From: Robiginitalea myxolifaciens
Lineage (GTDB): Bacteria; Bacteroidota; Bacteroidia; Flavobacteriales; Flavobacteriaceae
DNA: 64,000 bases
Reading direction: 5' to 3'
Assembly (NCBI RefSeq): GCF_900115205.1
Contig: NZ_FOYQ01000001.1
Span: forward strand, 895,240 to 959,239
In this document: positions 27,724 through 37,184 of the stretch, piece by piece
Position numbering within the stretch: the stretch's first letter is position 1
Layout of the letters: each line of letters opens with the position of its first letter
The notes under the pieces: model-generated
The model's database searches: none
The model's input: the letters and a program-made list of their open reading frames with translations, nothing else
What the model was told of the DNA's origin: nothing
Program-made: the position numbers and the translations under genes

Positions 27724-28656
27724 GTGAAAACCATTAAGGGTCTTTCAGATTTTCAGGCCAAGCGGCCATCCGTGGTTACCATCGGTACCTTTGATGGCGT
27801 TCACGTAGGTCATCGCAAGATCCTGGACCGGCTCATACTATCCGGAAAGGATGCCAATCTGGAGAGCACCTTACTTACCTTTTACCCGCATCCGCGGATG
27901 GTGCTTCAAAAGGATACCGATTTGAGGCTTTTGAGTTCCATAGAGGAAAAGACACAAATCCTCAATGAACTCGGCCTGGACGCCTTGATCATCCATCCCT
28001 TTACTAAGGAATTTTCCCGCCTCACCGCGAAAGAGTTTGTTCGGCAGATACTGGTGAACCGATTACAAGCCAGGCGGATTATCATTGGCTATGACCACCG
28101 TTTTGGCCGGAACCGCTCTGCAGATATCCAGGATTTGCGGGCGTACGGCAACCTCTATGGCTTTGAAGTAGAAGAAATCAATGCGCAGGAAATAGACGAT
28201 ATCTCCGTGAGTTCCACCAAGATCCGAAAAGCCCTGAACGAGGGGGATTTGGAAACCGCGAACCGCTATCTGGGCTATGCGTATACCATTAGCGGCAAGG
28301 TAATCCGGGGTAAAGGCCTGGGCCGGGAACTCGGCTTTCCCACCGCCAACCTCCAACCGGACACGCCCTACAAACTCATTCCCAGGCAAGGAGTCTATGT
28401 GGTTTCTGCAACCCACGAGCAAACCACCCGCTATGGGATGATGAATATTGGAATGAATCCTACGGTGGATGGAACCCGGGAACATATCGAAATCCATTTC
28501 TTTGAGTTGGATCAGGACCTCTATGACCAACCCCTGCAAGTACGCTTGCACAAACGCCTGCGGGACGAAATAAAGTTTTCATCCCTAGACTCTCTGAAAG
28601 CACAACTCACCGCAGACCAGGAGCAAGCCAGGAACTACATAGCTACGCTGGAATGA
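27724..28656 (+). CDS. ribF: Bifunctional riboflavin kinase/FAD synthetase
   Basis: 310 residues from a GTG at 27724 (M/V-KTIKGLSDF), chosen because family members begin shortly before the VVTIGTFDGVHVGHRKIL nucleotidyltransferase motif; the frame extends back to 27673 but that part overlaps the divergent promoter. Residues 10-175 are the FMN adenylyltransferase (HVGH, IIGYDHRFGRNRSAD, ISSTKIR-like VSSTKIRKAL) and 180-305 the riboflavin kinase (GKGLGRELGFPTANL, NIGMNPTVDG). Makes FMN and FAD. Overlaps the next gene by 4 bases. Confidence 0.94.
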   Translation: MKTIKGLSDFQAKRPSVVTIGTFDGVHVGHRKILDRLILSGKDANLESTLLTFYPHPRMVLQKDTDLRLLSSIEEKTQILNELGLDALIIHPFTKEFSRLTAKEFVRQILVNRLQARRIIIGYDHRFGRNRSADIQDLRAYGNLYGFEVEEINAQEIDDISVSSTKIRKALNEGDLETANRYLGYAYTISGKVIRGKGLGRELGFPTANLQPDTPYKLIPRQGVYVVSATHEQTTRYGMMNIGMNPTVDGTREHIEIHFFELDQDLYDQPLQVRLHKRLRDEIKFSSLDSLKAQLTADQEQARNYIATLE

Positions 28657-29984
28657 AAGCCCGGTTATTTCAGCGGATCGACAACAGCCCCCTGATCATC
28701 TTTCGCATCTTCTTCGGGCTGCTGGTGGCGCTGGAATGTTTTGGTGCCATTGCTACGGGTTGGGTCCGAAGGACGCTGGTAGAACCCCAATTCACCTTCA
28801 ACTTCATTGGATTTGAATGGTTGCAACCCCTTCCCGGAGGAGGCATGTACTTCTACTTTGCCGTGATGGGTTTTTTGGGGCTGGCGATTATGTTGGGGTA
28901 TCGCTACCGCTTGAGCATTATTTCTTTTTGTCTGATGTGGACGGCGGTCTACCTCATGCAGAAATCTGCCTATAACAACCACTACTACCTGCTGGTCCTC
29001 ATTTCGGCTTTTATGTGTTTGTTGCCGGCCGCGGATTCCCGCTCCCTGGATGTGCGCCGCAATCCCGATAAAGAGCGCCATACCATGCCGGCCTGGTGTC
29101 GCTGGATCTTTATCGCCCAGTTATTCATCGTCTATACCTACGCAGCCATAGCGAAATTATACACCGACTGGCTGGACTTCAGTTTCATCAGTTTACTGAT
29201 GGAAAGTCGGGGGAATATCCCGATTATCGGGGAGTTCCTGCAGCAACCTTTAGCCCATTCAATAATTGGGGGTTTTGGGATCCTCTTCGATTTCCTGGTT
29301 ATTCCCATGCTGCTCTGGAAACCCACCCGGAAAATCGCCCTGATCGCCTCCTTCTTTTTCCATCTCTTCAATTCGGTGGTCCTGCAAATCGGGATTTTCC
29401 CGTACCTGTCCCTGGCCTTCATCGTATTCTGCTATCCCCCTGAAACGATTCGCCGGGTATTTTTTCCCTCAAAACCCCAGGTGCAAGAGGAAGTTTTAAC
29501 CACTACAATCCCAAAAAATGCAAACTTGGTCCTGACCTTGCTATCCCTGTATTTTGTTATACAACTCGCCCTGCCGCTGCGCCATCACTTTATTGAAGGA
29601 GATGTCCTGTGGACGGAAGAAGGACATCGATTGAGCTGGCGGATGATGCTTCGAAGCCGCCGGGGAATGGTTACCTACCGTGTGGAAGACAAGGCCACCG
29701 GTCAATCCCAGAATATTGTACTCGATGAGTACCTCACCCCCAAACAGCACGGGATGGCTAGTGCCTATCCGGATTGTATGTGGCAATTCGCACAACGCCT
29801 TAAAGCGGAATACTCGGCAAAAGGGATGGACGTTTCCGTTTATGTGAATGCCAGGGTCAGAATCAACCGGCGCCCATTTCAACCCTTTATTGACCCGGAA
29901 ATAGACCTGGCCGCAGAGCCCTGGGATCCCTTCAGGCACCACCGGTGGATCCTCCCCCGAAATAGTGGCGATTTACACGAGTAA
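28653..29984 (+). CDS. HTTM domain protein (vitamin K-dependent gamma-carboxylase-like)
   Basis: 443 residues. The first 290 residues have about six to eight hydrophobic helices with the HTTM features SPLIIFRIFFGLLVALECFG, YRYRLSIISF, YNNHYYLLVLIS and AAIAKLYTDW; the remaining 150 are soluble (VLTLLSLYFVIQLALPLRH, LSWRMMLRSRRG). The fold is shared with vertebrate gamma-glutamyl carboxylase. Bacterial members are common in Bacteroidota but their substrates are unknown; vitamin K is replaced by menaquinone in these cells. Start overlaps the ribF stop (ATGA). Confidence 0.85.
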   Translation: MKARLFQRIDNSPLIIFRIFFGLLVALECFGAIATGWVRRTLVEPQFTFNFIGFEWLQPLPGGGMYFYFAVMGFLGLAIMLGYRYRLSIISFCLMWTAVYLMQKSAYNNHYYLLVLISAFMCLLPAADSRSLDVRRNPDKERHTMPAWCRWIFIAQLFIVYTYAAIAKLYTDWLDFSFISLLMESRGNIPIIGEFLQQPLAHSIIGGFGILFDFLVIPMLLWKPTRKIALIASFFFHLFNSVVLQIGIFPYLSLAFIVFCYPPETIRRVFFPSKPQVQEEVLTTTIPKNANLVLTLLSLYFVIQLALPLRHHFIEGDVLWTEEGHRLSWRMMLRSRRGMVTYRVEDKATGQSQNIVLDEYLTPKQHGMASAYPDCMWQFAQRLKAEYSAKGMDVSVYVNARVRINRRPFQPFIDPEIDLAAEPWDPFRHHRWILPRNSGDLHE

Positions 29985-29988
29985 ATCC

Positions 29989-29996
29989 TACCTTTG
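29989..29996 (+). promoter_or_regulatory. Promoter -7 element for serS
   Basis: TACCTTTG, an exact TAnnTTTG match, 5 bases after the HTTM stop and 22 bases before the chosen serS ATG. Because the -7 box covers 29994, an ATG frame beginning there would be upstream of the transcript, so translation must begin at 30018. No good -33 box is seen. Confidence 0.6.
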
Positions 29997-30017
29997 GCGT
30001 CGCATAAATTAGTTGTC

Positions 30018-31295
30018 ATGCTGCCTATTCAAACCTTGAGAGATCACGCCGCCGACGTTGCCACTGCTTTAAAGAAGCGTGGGATCGACGCCGAGGCTAT
30101 GGTTGAGGAAATCCTGGAATTAGACGAAAAACGCCGAAGCCTGCAGGCCGAAGTCGATGCCACCCTGGCCGAGGCGAATCGAATTTCTAAGGAAATCGGG
30201 GTACTTTACAAATCCGGAAAGGGAGCTGAGGCAAATGCCCTGAAGGAGGAATCCGGCAAGCTCAAGGAAAAATCCAAGGCCCTTGGGGAAGACCTGACCA
30301 CCGCCGCTGAAGCCTTGCAACAAGCATTGTATCAATTGCCCAATGCCCCGCACCCATCGGTACCCGACGGGCAGGACGACTCCGATAATGAGGTGGTAAA
30401 AGAAGTGGGGGAACGTCCGGATATGGGGAAGGATGCCCAGCCCCACTGGGAATTGGCTTCCCAGTACGACCTCATCGATTTTGAACTCGGCGTTAAAATT
30501 ACAGGGGCCGGATTTCCGGTCTACAAAGGAAAAGGTGCCCGTTTACAGCGCGCCCTGATTTCCTATTTCCTGGATTACAACACCGCTGCAGGTTACCAGG
30601 AGGTTCAGGTCCCGCACCTGGTAAATGAGGCCTCCGGTATGGGCACGGGACAACTTCCCGACAAGGAGGGGCAGATGTATGAAATTACCGCGGATAACCT
30701 GTACCTGATCCCTACGGCAGAGGTGCCGGTAACCAATATGTTGCGGGACGAAATCCTGGAAAGATCTTCCTTCCCGATTAAATATACTGGTTATACCCCT
30801 TGTTTTCGGAGGGAAGCCGGAAGTTATGGAGCCCACGTTCGCGGGTTAAACAGGCTGCACCAATTCGATAAGGTGGAGATTGTACGCGTGGAGCATCCTG
30901 CAAATTCCTATGCCGCCCTGGACCAAATGGTTGCCCATGTCGAAGGCCTTCTTACGGCATTGGGATTGCCCTACCGCATCCTGAGGCTTTGTGGAGGTGA
31001 CCTTGGGTTTACTGCTGCCCTCACTTATGATTTTGAAATCTGGTCGGCCGGTCAGGGACGTTGGCTGGAGGTGAGTTCCGTGTCCAATTTTGAGGCCTTC
31101 CAGGCCAATCGCTTAAAATTGAGATATCGGGACGAGGACAATAAAACCCAATTGGCGCATACGCTGAATGGCAGTGCATTGGCACTCCCAAGAGTACTGG
31201 CAGGTTTACTCGAAAACTTCCAGGAGGAAGACGGAATCCGGATCCCGGAGGTATTGCAACCGTATACAGGATTTGCAAAAATATCCCAGGAGTAA
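30018..31295 (+). CDS. serS: Seryl-tRNA synthetase
   Basis: 425 residues from MLPIQTLRDHAAD. N-terminal antiparallel coiled coil (about 25-100) that contacts tRNA-Ser, then a class II core with motif 2 (TPCFRREAGSYG), the serine-specific TTAEVP-like IPTAEVPV, and motif 3 (NGSALALPRVLAGLLENF). Charges tRNA-Ser (and tRNA-Sec if present). Monocistronic by appearance, with its own promoter. Confidence 0.97.
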   Translation: MLPIQTLRDHAADVATALKKRGIDAEAMVEEILELDEKRRSLQAEVDATLAEANRISKEIGVLYKSGKGAEANALKEESGKLKEKSKALGEDLTTAAEALQQALYQLPNAPHPSVPDGQDDSDNEVVKEVGERPDMGKDAQPHWELASQYDLIDFELGVKITGAGFPVYKGKGARLQRALISYFLDYNTAAGYQEVQVPHLVNEASGMGTGQLPDKEGQMYEITADNLYLIPTAEVPVTNMLRDEILERSSFPIKYTGYTPCFRREAGSYGAHVRGLNRLHQFDKVEIVRVEHPANSYAALDQMVAHVEGLLTALGLPYRILRLCGGDLGFTAALTYDFEIWSAGQGRWLEVSSVSNFEAFQANRLKLRYRDEDNKTQLAHTLNGSALALPRVLAGLLENFQEEDGIRIPEVLQPYTGFAKISQE

Positions 31296-31349
31296 GGGCT
31301 CCCGCCTTGCTTTACCATTGTCTTAACTCGCGCTTGTGGTGCAAGTTTG

Positions 31350-31357
31350 TACCTTTG
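31350..31357 (+). promoter_or_regulatory. Promoter -7 element for the TPR gene
   Basis: TACCTTTG, exact TAnnTTTG, 39 bases before the ATG at 31397. The -33 region has only a weak TTG at 31334-31336 (13-base spacing). Confidence 0.5.
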
Positions 31358-31396
31358 AGTAAGACGCGGTAGTTACTTTCCCGCAACATCCAGTTT

Positions 31397-33178
31397 ATGA
31401 AAGGAATCCTCACATTGCTCTTTTGCCTGCTGCTAACTTCACTAAGTGCGCAGGAAGACTTTTTGGCGAAGCAGTACTTCAACGACGGGGAGTTCGAGAA
31501 GGCGGTGGTCTTTTATGAAAAGCTGGTTTCGGAGAATCCCAGACGCACAGATTTTGTGGAATACCTGGTCCGGTGTTACCAGCAACTGGAAGCCTACGAC
31601 AAGGCCATTGCCATGTTGCAGGAAATGGTCGATTCCGGGATTGCCAATCCAACCTTATATGTAGACCTCGGATACACGTACCGCCTTAGCGGGCAGGGGG
31701 AAGCGGCTGCGCCCTGGTATCAGCGCGCCCTGGAAGCGATCGAATCCAATCCCAATATGGGATATGGAGTGGGTTTTAAATTCCAGCGCTATACCCTGTT
31801 GGAATACGCACTGAAAGCGTATCGCCGCGCGATGGCACTGAACCCGGATCTGGATTTCAATTTTCAGATAGCCCGGATTTACGGAGAACAGGGACGGGTG
31901 GATCAGATGTTCGAAGCCTATATGGCCCTGCTCGTAAAAAGGCCTGCCACCAAACCCAATGTACTTCGGGTTTTTGAATCCTTTGTAGAACCGGATGCTG
32001 AAAACGAAAACAACCGCCTGCTCAAGCGGGTACTACTCACTCAGGCCCAGCAAAATCCGGATCCCCTTTGGAATGAGTTACTCAGTTGGCTCTTTGTCCA
32101 GGAAGGTCAATTCGGTGCTGCCCTGAATCAGGAAAAAGCCATCTACCGCCGGGCGGAAGCCGCAGGGCTCGACCGTATTTTCGATTTGGGCAGGCTGGCC
32201 GATGCAGGTGGTGAGGCAGAAGCTGCGAATGAGGCCTTCGAGTTTGTGGCCAAAGAAAGCGGCGATCCCTCCCAGCAATTGAATGCCCGGTTGTTTCTGA
32301 TTGAGATTGCCTTCCGGGAAGGAAATTACGATCGGGAAGACGCCCTGAAGGCCTACGAAAAATTGCAGGAGGAATTCGGTTATTCACCAGGGACGCTACA
32401 ATTACAAGTAGCCTACGCCAAGTTCCTCACTTTCGAAATGGAACAAGCGGGCAAAGGGGTACGCTTATTAAAACGGGGGCTGGACTTGCCGCTCTCGGCC
32501 TACGGCGAAGGTTATCTGAAAACGCATTTGGCTGACCTGCTGGTTTACGATCGCAAATTCAATGAGGCGCTTATCCTGTACTCCCAGGTGCAAAAACGCC
32601 TAAAGAACGACGTCATGGGGCAGGAAGCCCGGTTTAAGGTGGCGCAGACCAGTTTTTATAAAGGGGATTTTGACTGGGCGCTGACCCAATTAAAGGTATT
32701 GCGCAATTCCACCTCCCAGCTCATCGCCAATGACGCCATGCAACTTAGTCTGATTATTTCGGATAATTCCCTGGAGGATTCCACCCAGACGGCTCTGCGA
32801 AAATTCGCCCGGGCCGATCTGCTCATTTTCCAACAGAAAAAAACACAGGCAAGGGAAATCCTCGAGGAGATCCTCTCCCAACACAAGGGCGAAGCTATTG
32901 AAGATGAGGCCTTGCTCAGACATGGTATGTTGCTTGCAGAAGCCGGAGATTACAGTGGGGCCTTGTTGAGTTATCGTAAAATAATTGAATTCTACAGCGG
33001 CGGAATCCTGGCCGACGACGCCTATTTCAAAAGTGCGCAACTCTACGACAACTATCTTGGCGAACCGGAAAAAGCCATGGAAAACTATCGCGAAATCATC
33101 TACCGCTTCCAGGATAGTTACTACTTCCCGGAAGCCCGAAGGCGATTCCGCATCCTTAGGGGAGACAATCTGAATTAA
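31397..33178 (+). CDS. Exported tetratricopeptide repeat protein
   Basis: 593 residues. Sec signal peptide MKGILTLLFCLLLTSLSAQ, then TPR units through most of the length (e.g. QYFNDGEFEKAVVFYEKLV, AIAMLQEMVDSG, FKVAQTSFYKGDFDWALTQL, GDYSGALLSYRKIIEFYSGG, FYFPEARRRFRIL-like end). Periplasmic scaffold of the kind annotated only as TPR protein in flavobacteria; the C-terminal YfiO/BamD-like repeats suggest protein-protein contacts in the envelope. 5 bases before the DUF4286 gene, so it may lead that operon. Confidence 0.85.
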   Translation: MKGILTLLFCLLLTSLSAQEDFLAKQYFNDGEFEKAVVFYEKLVSENPRRTDFVEYLVRCYQQLEAYDKAIAMLQEMVDSGIANPTLYVDLGYTYRLSGQGEAAAPWYQRALEAIESNPNMGYGVGFKFQRYTLLEYALKAYRRAMALNPDLDFNFQIARIYGEQGRVDQMFEAYMALLVKRPATKPNVLRVFESFVEPDAENENNRLLKRVLLTQAQQNPDPLWNELLSWLFVQEGQFGAALNQEKAIYRRAEAAGLDRIFDLGRLADAGGEAEAANEAFEFVAKESGDPSQQLNARLFLIEIAFREGNYDREDALKAYEKLQEEFGYSPGTLQLQVAYAKFLTFEMEQAGKGVRLLKRGLDLPLSAYGEGYLKTHLADLLVYDRKFNEALILYSQVQKRLKNDVMGQEARFKVAQTSFYKGDFDWALTQLKVLRNSTSQLIANDAMQLSLIISDNSLEDSTQTALRKFARADLLIFQQKKTQAREILEEILSQHKGEAIEDEALLRHGMLLAEAGDYSGALLSYRKIIEFYSGGILADDAYFKSAQLYDNYLGEPEKAMENYREIIYRFQDSYYFPEARRRFRILRGDNLN

Positions 33179-33183
33179 CTGAT

Positions 33184-33504
33184 ATGATCATTTACAACGT
33201 CACGATAAATGTTTCTGATAAGATCCACCAGGCCTGGTTACCCTGGATGGCAAAAACCCATATCCCTGAAATGCTGGCTACCGGGAAATTTATCGGAGCC
33301 CGTCTTTGCAAGGTTCGTGCTGAGGAGCCAACAGGGGGGACCACTTATGCCGTTCAGTACACTGCGGCAACCCAGGAAGATCTGGAACGTTACTATGCCG
33401 AGGATGCAGAAAAAATGCGCCAGAAGGGGGTAACCCTTTTCGGGGAGGAAATGCTCGCGTTCCGGACGGAACTGGAAGTCCTGGGACAGACCGAGTCGGA
33501 ATGA
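33184..33504 (+). CDS. DUF4286 family protein
   Basis: 106 residues. Begins [22 protein letters not shown] and contains [19 protein letters not shown], the hallmark of DUF4286, a ferredoxin-like alpha/beta protein often found next to rsmA in Bacteroidota. No catalytic residues are evident. Its stop overlaps rsmA (ATGA), implying coupled synthesis. Confidence 0.88.
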   Translation: MIIYNVTINVSDKIHQAWLPWMAKTHIPEMLATGKFIGARLCKVRAEEPTGGTTYAVQYTAATQEDLERYYAEDAEKMRQKGVTLFGEEMLAFRTELEVLGQTESE

Positions 33505-34367
33505 AAAACTCCCGCAAAAAGCGTAAATACGGACCACACAAATCCCATAAATCGGGTTCCGATCAGGGCGTTACAGCCAAAAAGCACCTGGGTCAGCATT
33601 TCCTGAAGGATTTACCCACAGCACAGCGAATCGCTGCTACTTTAAGCCTGAAAGGCTATGATCACGTTCTCGAAATTGGCCCGGGAACCGGGGTACTCAC
33701 CCGTTTCTTGCTCCAACGCCCCATTCATTTATACGGCGCTGAGATTGATACGGAATCAGCGGATTTCCTGGAGGGCCCTTTCCGGGAGGAATTATCCCTG
33801 GACCAGGACCTGCCCGGCATCTTTGAATTGATTCGCGGGGATTTCCTGAAAATGGACCTAAGCAGTTTATTTCCCGAACAACCCTTTGCAATTACCGGGA
33901 ACTTCCCCTATAATATTTCCTCTCAGATCGTATTCAAGGTCATTGAACACCGCGAGCGTATCCCCGAATTCAGCGGCATGTTTCAAAAAGAAGTAGCCGA
34001 GCGAATTTGCGCCGATCCGGGATCCAAAGCCTACGGCATCCTTTCGGTCCTTGCTCAGGCTTATTACCAGGCCGAATATCTTTTTACCGTTCCTCCCGAC
34101 GTCTTTTCCCCACCCCCGAAAGTAGATTCCGGGGTTATTCGATTGACCCGATTGCCGGTAGAAACCATCGACTGGGCCTATGCTGATCTAAAACGAGTGG
34201 TCAAAACGGCTTTTAACCAAAGACGAAAAACCTTACGCAACAGCCTCAAAAGTTTGGGGCTTTCCGATAATCTCAAAGAAGATACTATATTTGACAGGCG
34301 CCCGGAACAGCTGACAGTTTCGGACTTTATCGCGCTTACAAAGAGTATCGCCAATGACACCCTTTAA
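33501..34367 (+). CDS. rsmA: 16S rRNA dimethyladenosine transferase (KsgA)
   Basis: 288 residues. Dimethylates the two adjacent adenines in the 3'-terminal helix of 16S rRNA using SAM. Seen: [14 protein letters not shown] motif [25 protein letters not shown] (catalytic NxPY), PKVDSGVIR and [13 protein letters not shown]. The first 25 residues are an unusual Lys/Arg/His/Ser-rich extension ([19 protein letters not shown]) not part of the fold. Overlaps DUF4286 by 4 and mgtE by 14 bases. Confidence 0.95.
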   Translation: MKNSRKKRKYGPHKSHKSGSDQGVTAKKHLGQHFLKDLPTAQRIAATLSLKGYDHVLEIGPGTGVLTRFLLQRPIHLYGAEIDTESADFLEGPFREELSLDQDLPGIFELIRGDFLKMDLSSLFPEQPFAITGNFPYNISSQIVFKVIEHRERIPEFSGMFQKEVAERICADPGSKAYGILSVLAQAYYQAEYLFTVPPDVFSPPPKVDSGVIRLTRLPVETIDWAYADLKRVVKTAFNQRRKTLRNSLKSLGLSDNLKEDTIFDRRPEQLTVSDFIALTKSIANDTL

Positions 34368-35706
34368 GCTCACCGAAGAGCTGGTCCAGCAGATTGAAAC
34401 ACTGATCGAAGGCCAGCAGGATAAGAACTTGATGGATCTTACCGAGGAGCTGCACTACGCAGATATCGCAGAGATCATCAATGAGCTCAATGAGGATGAG
34501 GCTACCTACCTGATTAAGCTGCTCGACAGCGAAAAAACCTCCGATGTACTTACCGAACTGGACGAAGATGTCCGGGAAGCCATTTTAGGAAACCTCAGCT
34601 CGCGCGAGATCGCAGAAGAAATTGCGGAACTGGACACCGACGACGCTGCCGACATTATCGGAGAGCTGCCTAAGGAAATCGTCCAGGAAGTAATCTCTGA
34701 GATCGACGACCGGGAACACGCCCGTGACATCGTTGACCTGTTGCGCTATGACGAGAATTCTGCCGGGGGGCTTATGGCAAAGGAGTTGGTACAGGTCAAT
34801 GAGAATTGGTCGGTGACCCGCTGCGTCAAGGAGATGCGCGCCCAGGCCGAAAATGTAACCCGCGTCCATTCCATTTACGTGGTAGACGATTCCGGCATGC
34901 TCAAAGGACGTTTGTCGCTTAAGGATTTATTGACCGCTTCTACCCGGGCAGCCATTCGCGAGGTCTATATCCCGAAAGTAGATTCAGTTAATGTCAATGA
35001 AAAACCGGAAGAGGTAGCCAAAATTATGTCCAAGTACGACTTGGAGGCCATTCCGGTTGTAGACGAATTGGGACGCCTGGTGGGGCGTATCACCATCGAT
35101 GATATTGTGGACGTTATCCGGGAGGAAGCCGACAAGGATTACCAGATGGCGGCGGGTATCTCTCAGGATGTCGAAGCAGACGATAGCATTTGGGAACTCA
35201 CCCGGGCGCGACTGCCCTGGTTGTTTTTAGGTCTTATTGGAGGCGTAGGTGCCGCAGCCATTATGGGTGGCTTTGAGGCGCTGATCTCCCAACACGCAAT
35301 TCTCTTTTTCTTTACCCCGCTGATTGCCGCTATGGCCGGAAACGTAGGGGTGCAATCCAGTGCTATCATTGTCCAGGGGCTGGCGAACAACGACCTTAAG
35401 GGAAGTATCGCCAACCGGCTGGGGAAAGAAATGCTGCTGGCTACCCTCAATGGGATTATCCTCGCAGCCGTACTCCTGATTTTCACCTGGGCCTGGCAAG
35501 GAAGTTTTGCCACTGCCCTGGCCATTTCCATTTCCCTGATCGTCGTAATCGTGGTCGCCGGCATCATCGGAACCTTTATTCCGCTATTCCTGCATCAGCG
35601 CGGCATTGACCCAGCCATAGCCACGGGGCCTTTCATTACAACGAGCAACGATATCTTCGGGATCCTCATTTACTTCTGGATCGCCAAAATTATCCTCGGG
35701 ATATGA
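34354..35706 (+). CDS. mgtE: Magnesium transporter MgtE
   Basis: 450 residues. N-terminal superhelical domain (about 1-130, acidic), paired CBS domains (about 135-255: [30 protein letters not shown]) that sense Mg2+, a plug helix, and five membrane helices from about 285 with the family signature [15 protein letters not shown]. Gated Mg2+ channel. Lies in an overlapping chain: 14 bases with rsmA, 4 with the next gene. Confidence 0.95.
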   Translation: MTPFKLTEELVQQIETLIEGQQDKNLMDLTEELHYADIAEIINELNEDEATYLIKLLDSEKTSDVLTELDEDVREAILGNLSSREIAEEIAELDTDDAADIIGELPKEIVQEVISEIDDREHARDIVDLLRYDENSAGGLMAKELVQVNENWSVTRCVKEMRAQAENVTRVHSIYVVDDSGMLKGRLSLKDLLTASTRAAIREVYIPKVDSVNVNEKPEEVAKIMSKYDLEAIPVVDELGRLVGRITIDDIVDVIREEADKDYQMAAGISQDVEADDSIWELTRARLPWLFLGLIGGVGAAAIMGGFEALISQHAILFFFTPLIAAMAGNVGVQSSAIIVQGLANNDLKGSIANRLGKEMLLATLNGIILAAVLLIFTWAWQGSFATALAISISLIVVIVVAGIIGTFIPLFLHQRGIDPAIATGPFITTSNDIFGILIYFWIAKIILGI

Positions 35707-36653
35707 GCGAAACCAAACGCGTACTCCACCTGGACGAAAACCATCCCCTGCTACTTAGTGGTCTGCAGGAATTGGGGTTTCAAAACGAGGAAAGATATAC
35801 CGGGACCCGGGAGGATATCCTTGGGATAATCGGTAATTATCACGGCCTTATTATCCGAAGCCGGACCCCGGTAGACCGGGAATTCCTGGAAGCTGCAAAA
35901 AAATTGGAATTTATTGGCCGTGTGGGTGCAGGCCTGGAAAATATAGATCTGGATTTCGCCCGGGAAAAGGGGATTTTCCTCGCTGCGGCTCCCGAAGGAA
36001 ACCGCAATGCCGTAGGGGAACACAGTTTGGGGATGTTGCTATCCCTGATGAACAAATTACACAGCTCGGACCAGGAAGTGCGCCGTGGGCTTTGGCAGCG
36101 GGAAGCCAACCGCGGCTGGGAACTGGACGGACGCACCGTCGGGATAATCGGATATGGGAATATGGGTAAGGCCTTTGCTCGTAAACTCCGTGGATTCGAT
36201 GTCGAGGTCCTCTGTTATGATATACAGGGTGGAGTTGGAGACGAGGATGCGCGGCAAGTCGGTATCATGGAATTCCAACAGCGCTGTGAAGTAGTAAGCC
36301 TGCATGTCCCCCAAACCCCGCTTACCACCGGGATGGTTAACGCCGAATTCATCGATGCCTTCCAGCATCCCTTTTGGCTGATCAATACGGCGCGGGGAAA
36401 ATGCGTCCGCACCGAAGACCTGGTCGAAGGCCTGAAATCGGGGAAAATCCGGGGTGCCGGCCTGGATGTACTGGAGTATGAAAAGACCTCCTTCGAATCC
36501 TTGTTTGCAGCCGAACTTCCCGACGCTTTTAAATACCTGATCGAAGCTCCCAATGTCTTGCTCAGCCCGCACATTGCCGGGTGGACCCAGGAGAGTAAAG
36601 AGAAGCTGGCACAAACTATCGTGGATAAGATACAACAGCATTATAACCCTTAA
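35703..36653 (+). CDS. D-2-hydroxyacid dehydrogenase (phosphoglycerate dehydrogenase-like)
   Basis: 316 residues. Rossmann motif VGIIGYGNMGKAFARKL, catalytic Arg in NTARGKCVRTEDL, Glu in GLDVLEYE, and His in SPHIAGWTQES. No ACT or regulatory domain, so this is the short form; 3-phosphoglycerate (serine synthesis) is the usual annotation, but glyoxylate or hydroxypyruvate activity cannot be excluded. Its start overlaps the mgtE stop (ATGA). Confidence 0.88.
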   Translation: MSETKRVLHLDENHPLLLSGLQELGFQNEERYTGTREDILGIIGNYHGLIIRSRTPVDREFLEAAKKLEFIGRVGAGLENIDLDFAREKGIFLAAAPEGNRNAVGEHSLGMLLSLMNKLHSSDQEVRRGLWQREANRGWELDGRTVGIIGYGNMGKAFARKLRGFDVEVLCYDIQGGVGDEDARQVGIMEFQQRCEVVSLHVPQTPLTTGMVNAEFIDAFQHPFWLINTARGKCVRTEDLVEGLKSGKIRGAGLDVLEYEKTSFESLFAAELPDAFKYLIEAPNVLLSPHIAGWTQESKEKLAQTIVDKIQQHYNP

Positions 36654-36698
36654 AAAAAATTGAATCCAGGGTAGTTACGCTTTGGGTTTCATTTCGCA

Positions 36699-37109
36699 AT
36701 GTGGCGCACGATCCTGATATACTCGGTACTAATCCTCTGCCTGCTCATCCTATTCCGGATCAGCAGGGCGACTTACTTGCTGGGAGGTAATTCCTGGGAC
36801 CTTACCCTGGCCGGGATTGCCCTGGTCTTTCTTCTGTTGGGCATCTTCCTGTCCAGAGGTCGGAAAAGCAAAACAGAAACCACCGAACCCGATTCCCGGA
36901 AAATCGAGCAACTCGGCCTTTCTACCCGGGAATATGAGGTCTTGCTCCAGGTATGTAAGGGCCAATCGAACCAGGAAATTGCCACGACCTTGTTCATCTC
37001 CGAAAGTACGGTCAAAACCCATGTCTCCAACTTGCTGGTCAAACTCGACGTTCGCCGGCGTACACAGCTCATGACCAAAGCCAGGAATCTGAACCTGATT
37101 CCCGGGTAA
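36699..37109 (+). CDS. Membrane-anchored LuxR-type regulator
   Basis: 136 residues. Two hydrophobic segments (ILIYSVLILCLLILF at 4-19 and LTLAGIALVFLLLGIFL at about 35-51) precede a linker and a LuxR/GerE helix-turn-helix (LSTREYEVLLQVCKGQSNQEIA, SESTVKTHVSNLLVKLDV). There is no receiver or sensor domain, so the DNA-binding part is tethered on the cytosolic side. A DUF4199 membrane protein follows after 75 bases, and the two may work together. Target genes unknown. Confidence 0.85.
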   Translation: MWRTILIYSVLILCLLILFRISRATYLLGGNSWDLTLAGIALVFLLLGIFLSRGRKSKTETTEPDSRKIEQLGLSTREYEVLLQVCKGQSNQEIATTLFISESTVKTHVSNLLVKLDVRRRTQLMTKARNLNLIPG

Positions 37110-37184
37110 AACCAAATTTGGTACTTTAGTATGAGTCCCGATCCGAGCTGCATTCCTAGTTTGGCAACCTAAACCAATACAACG

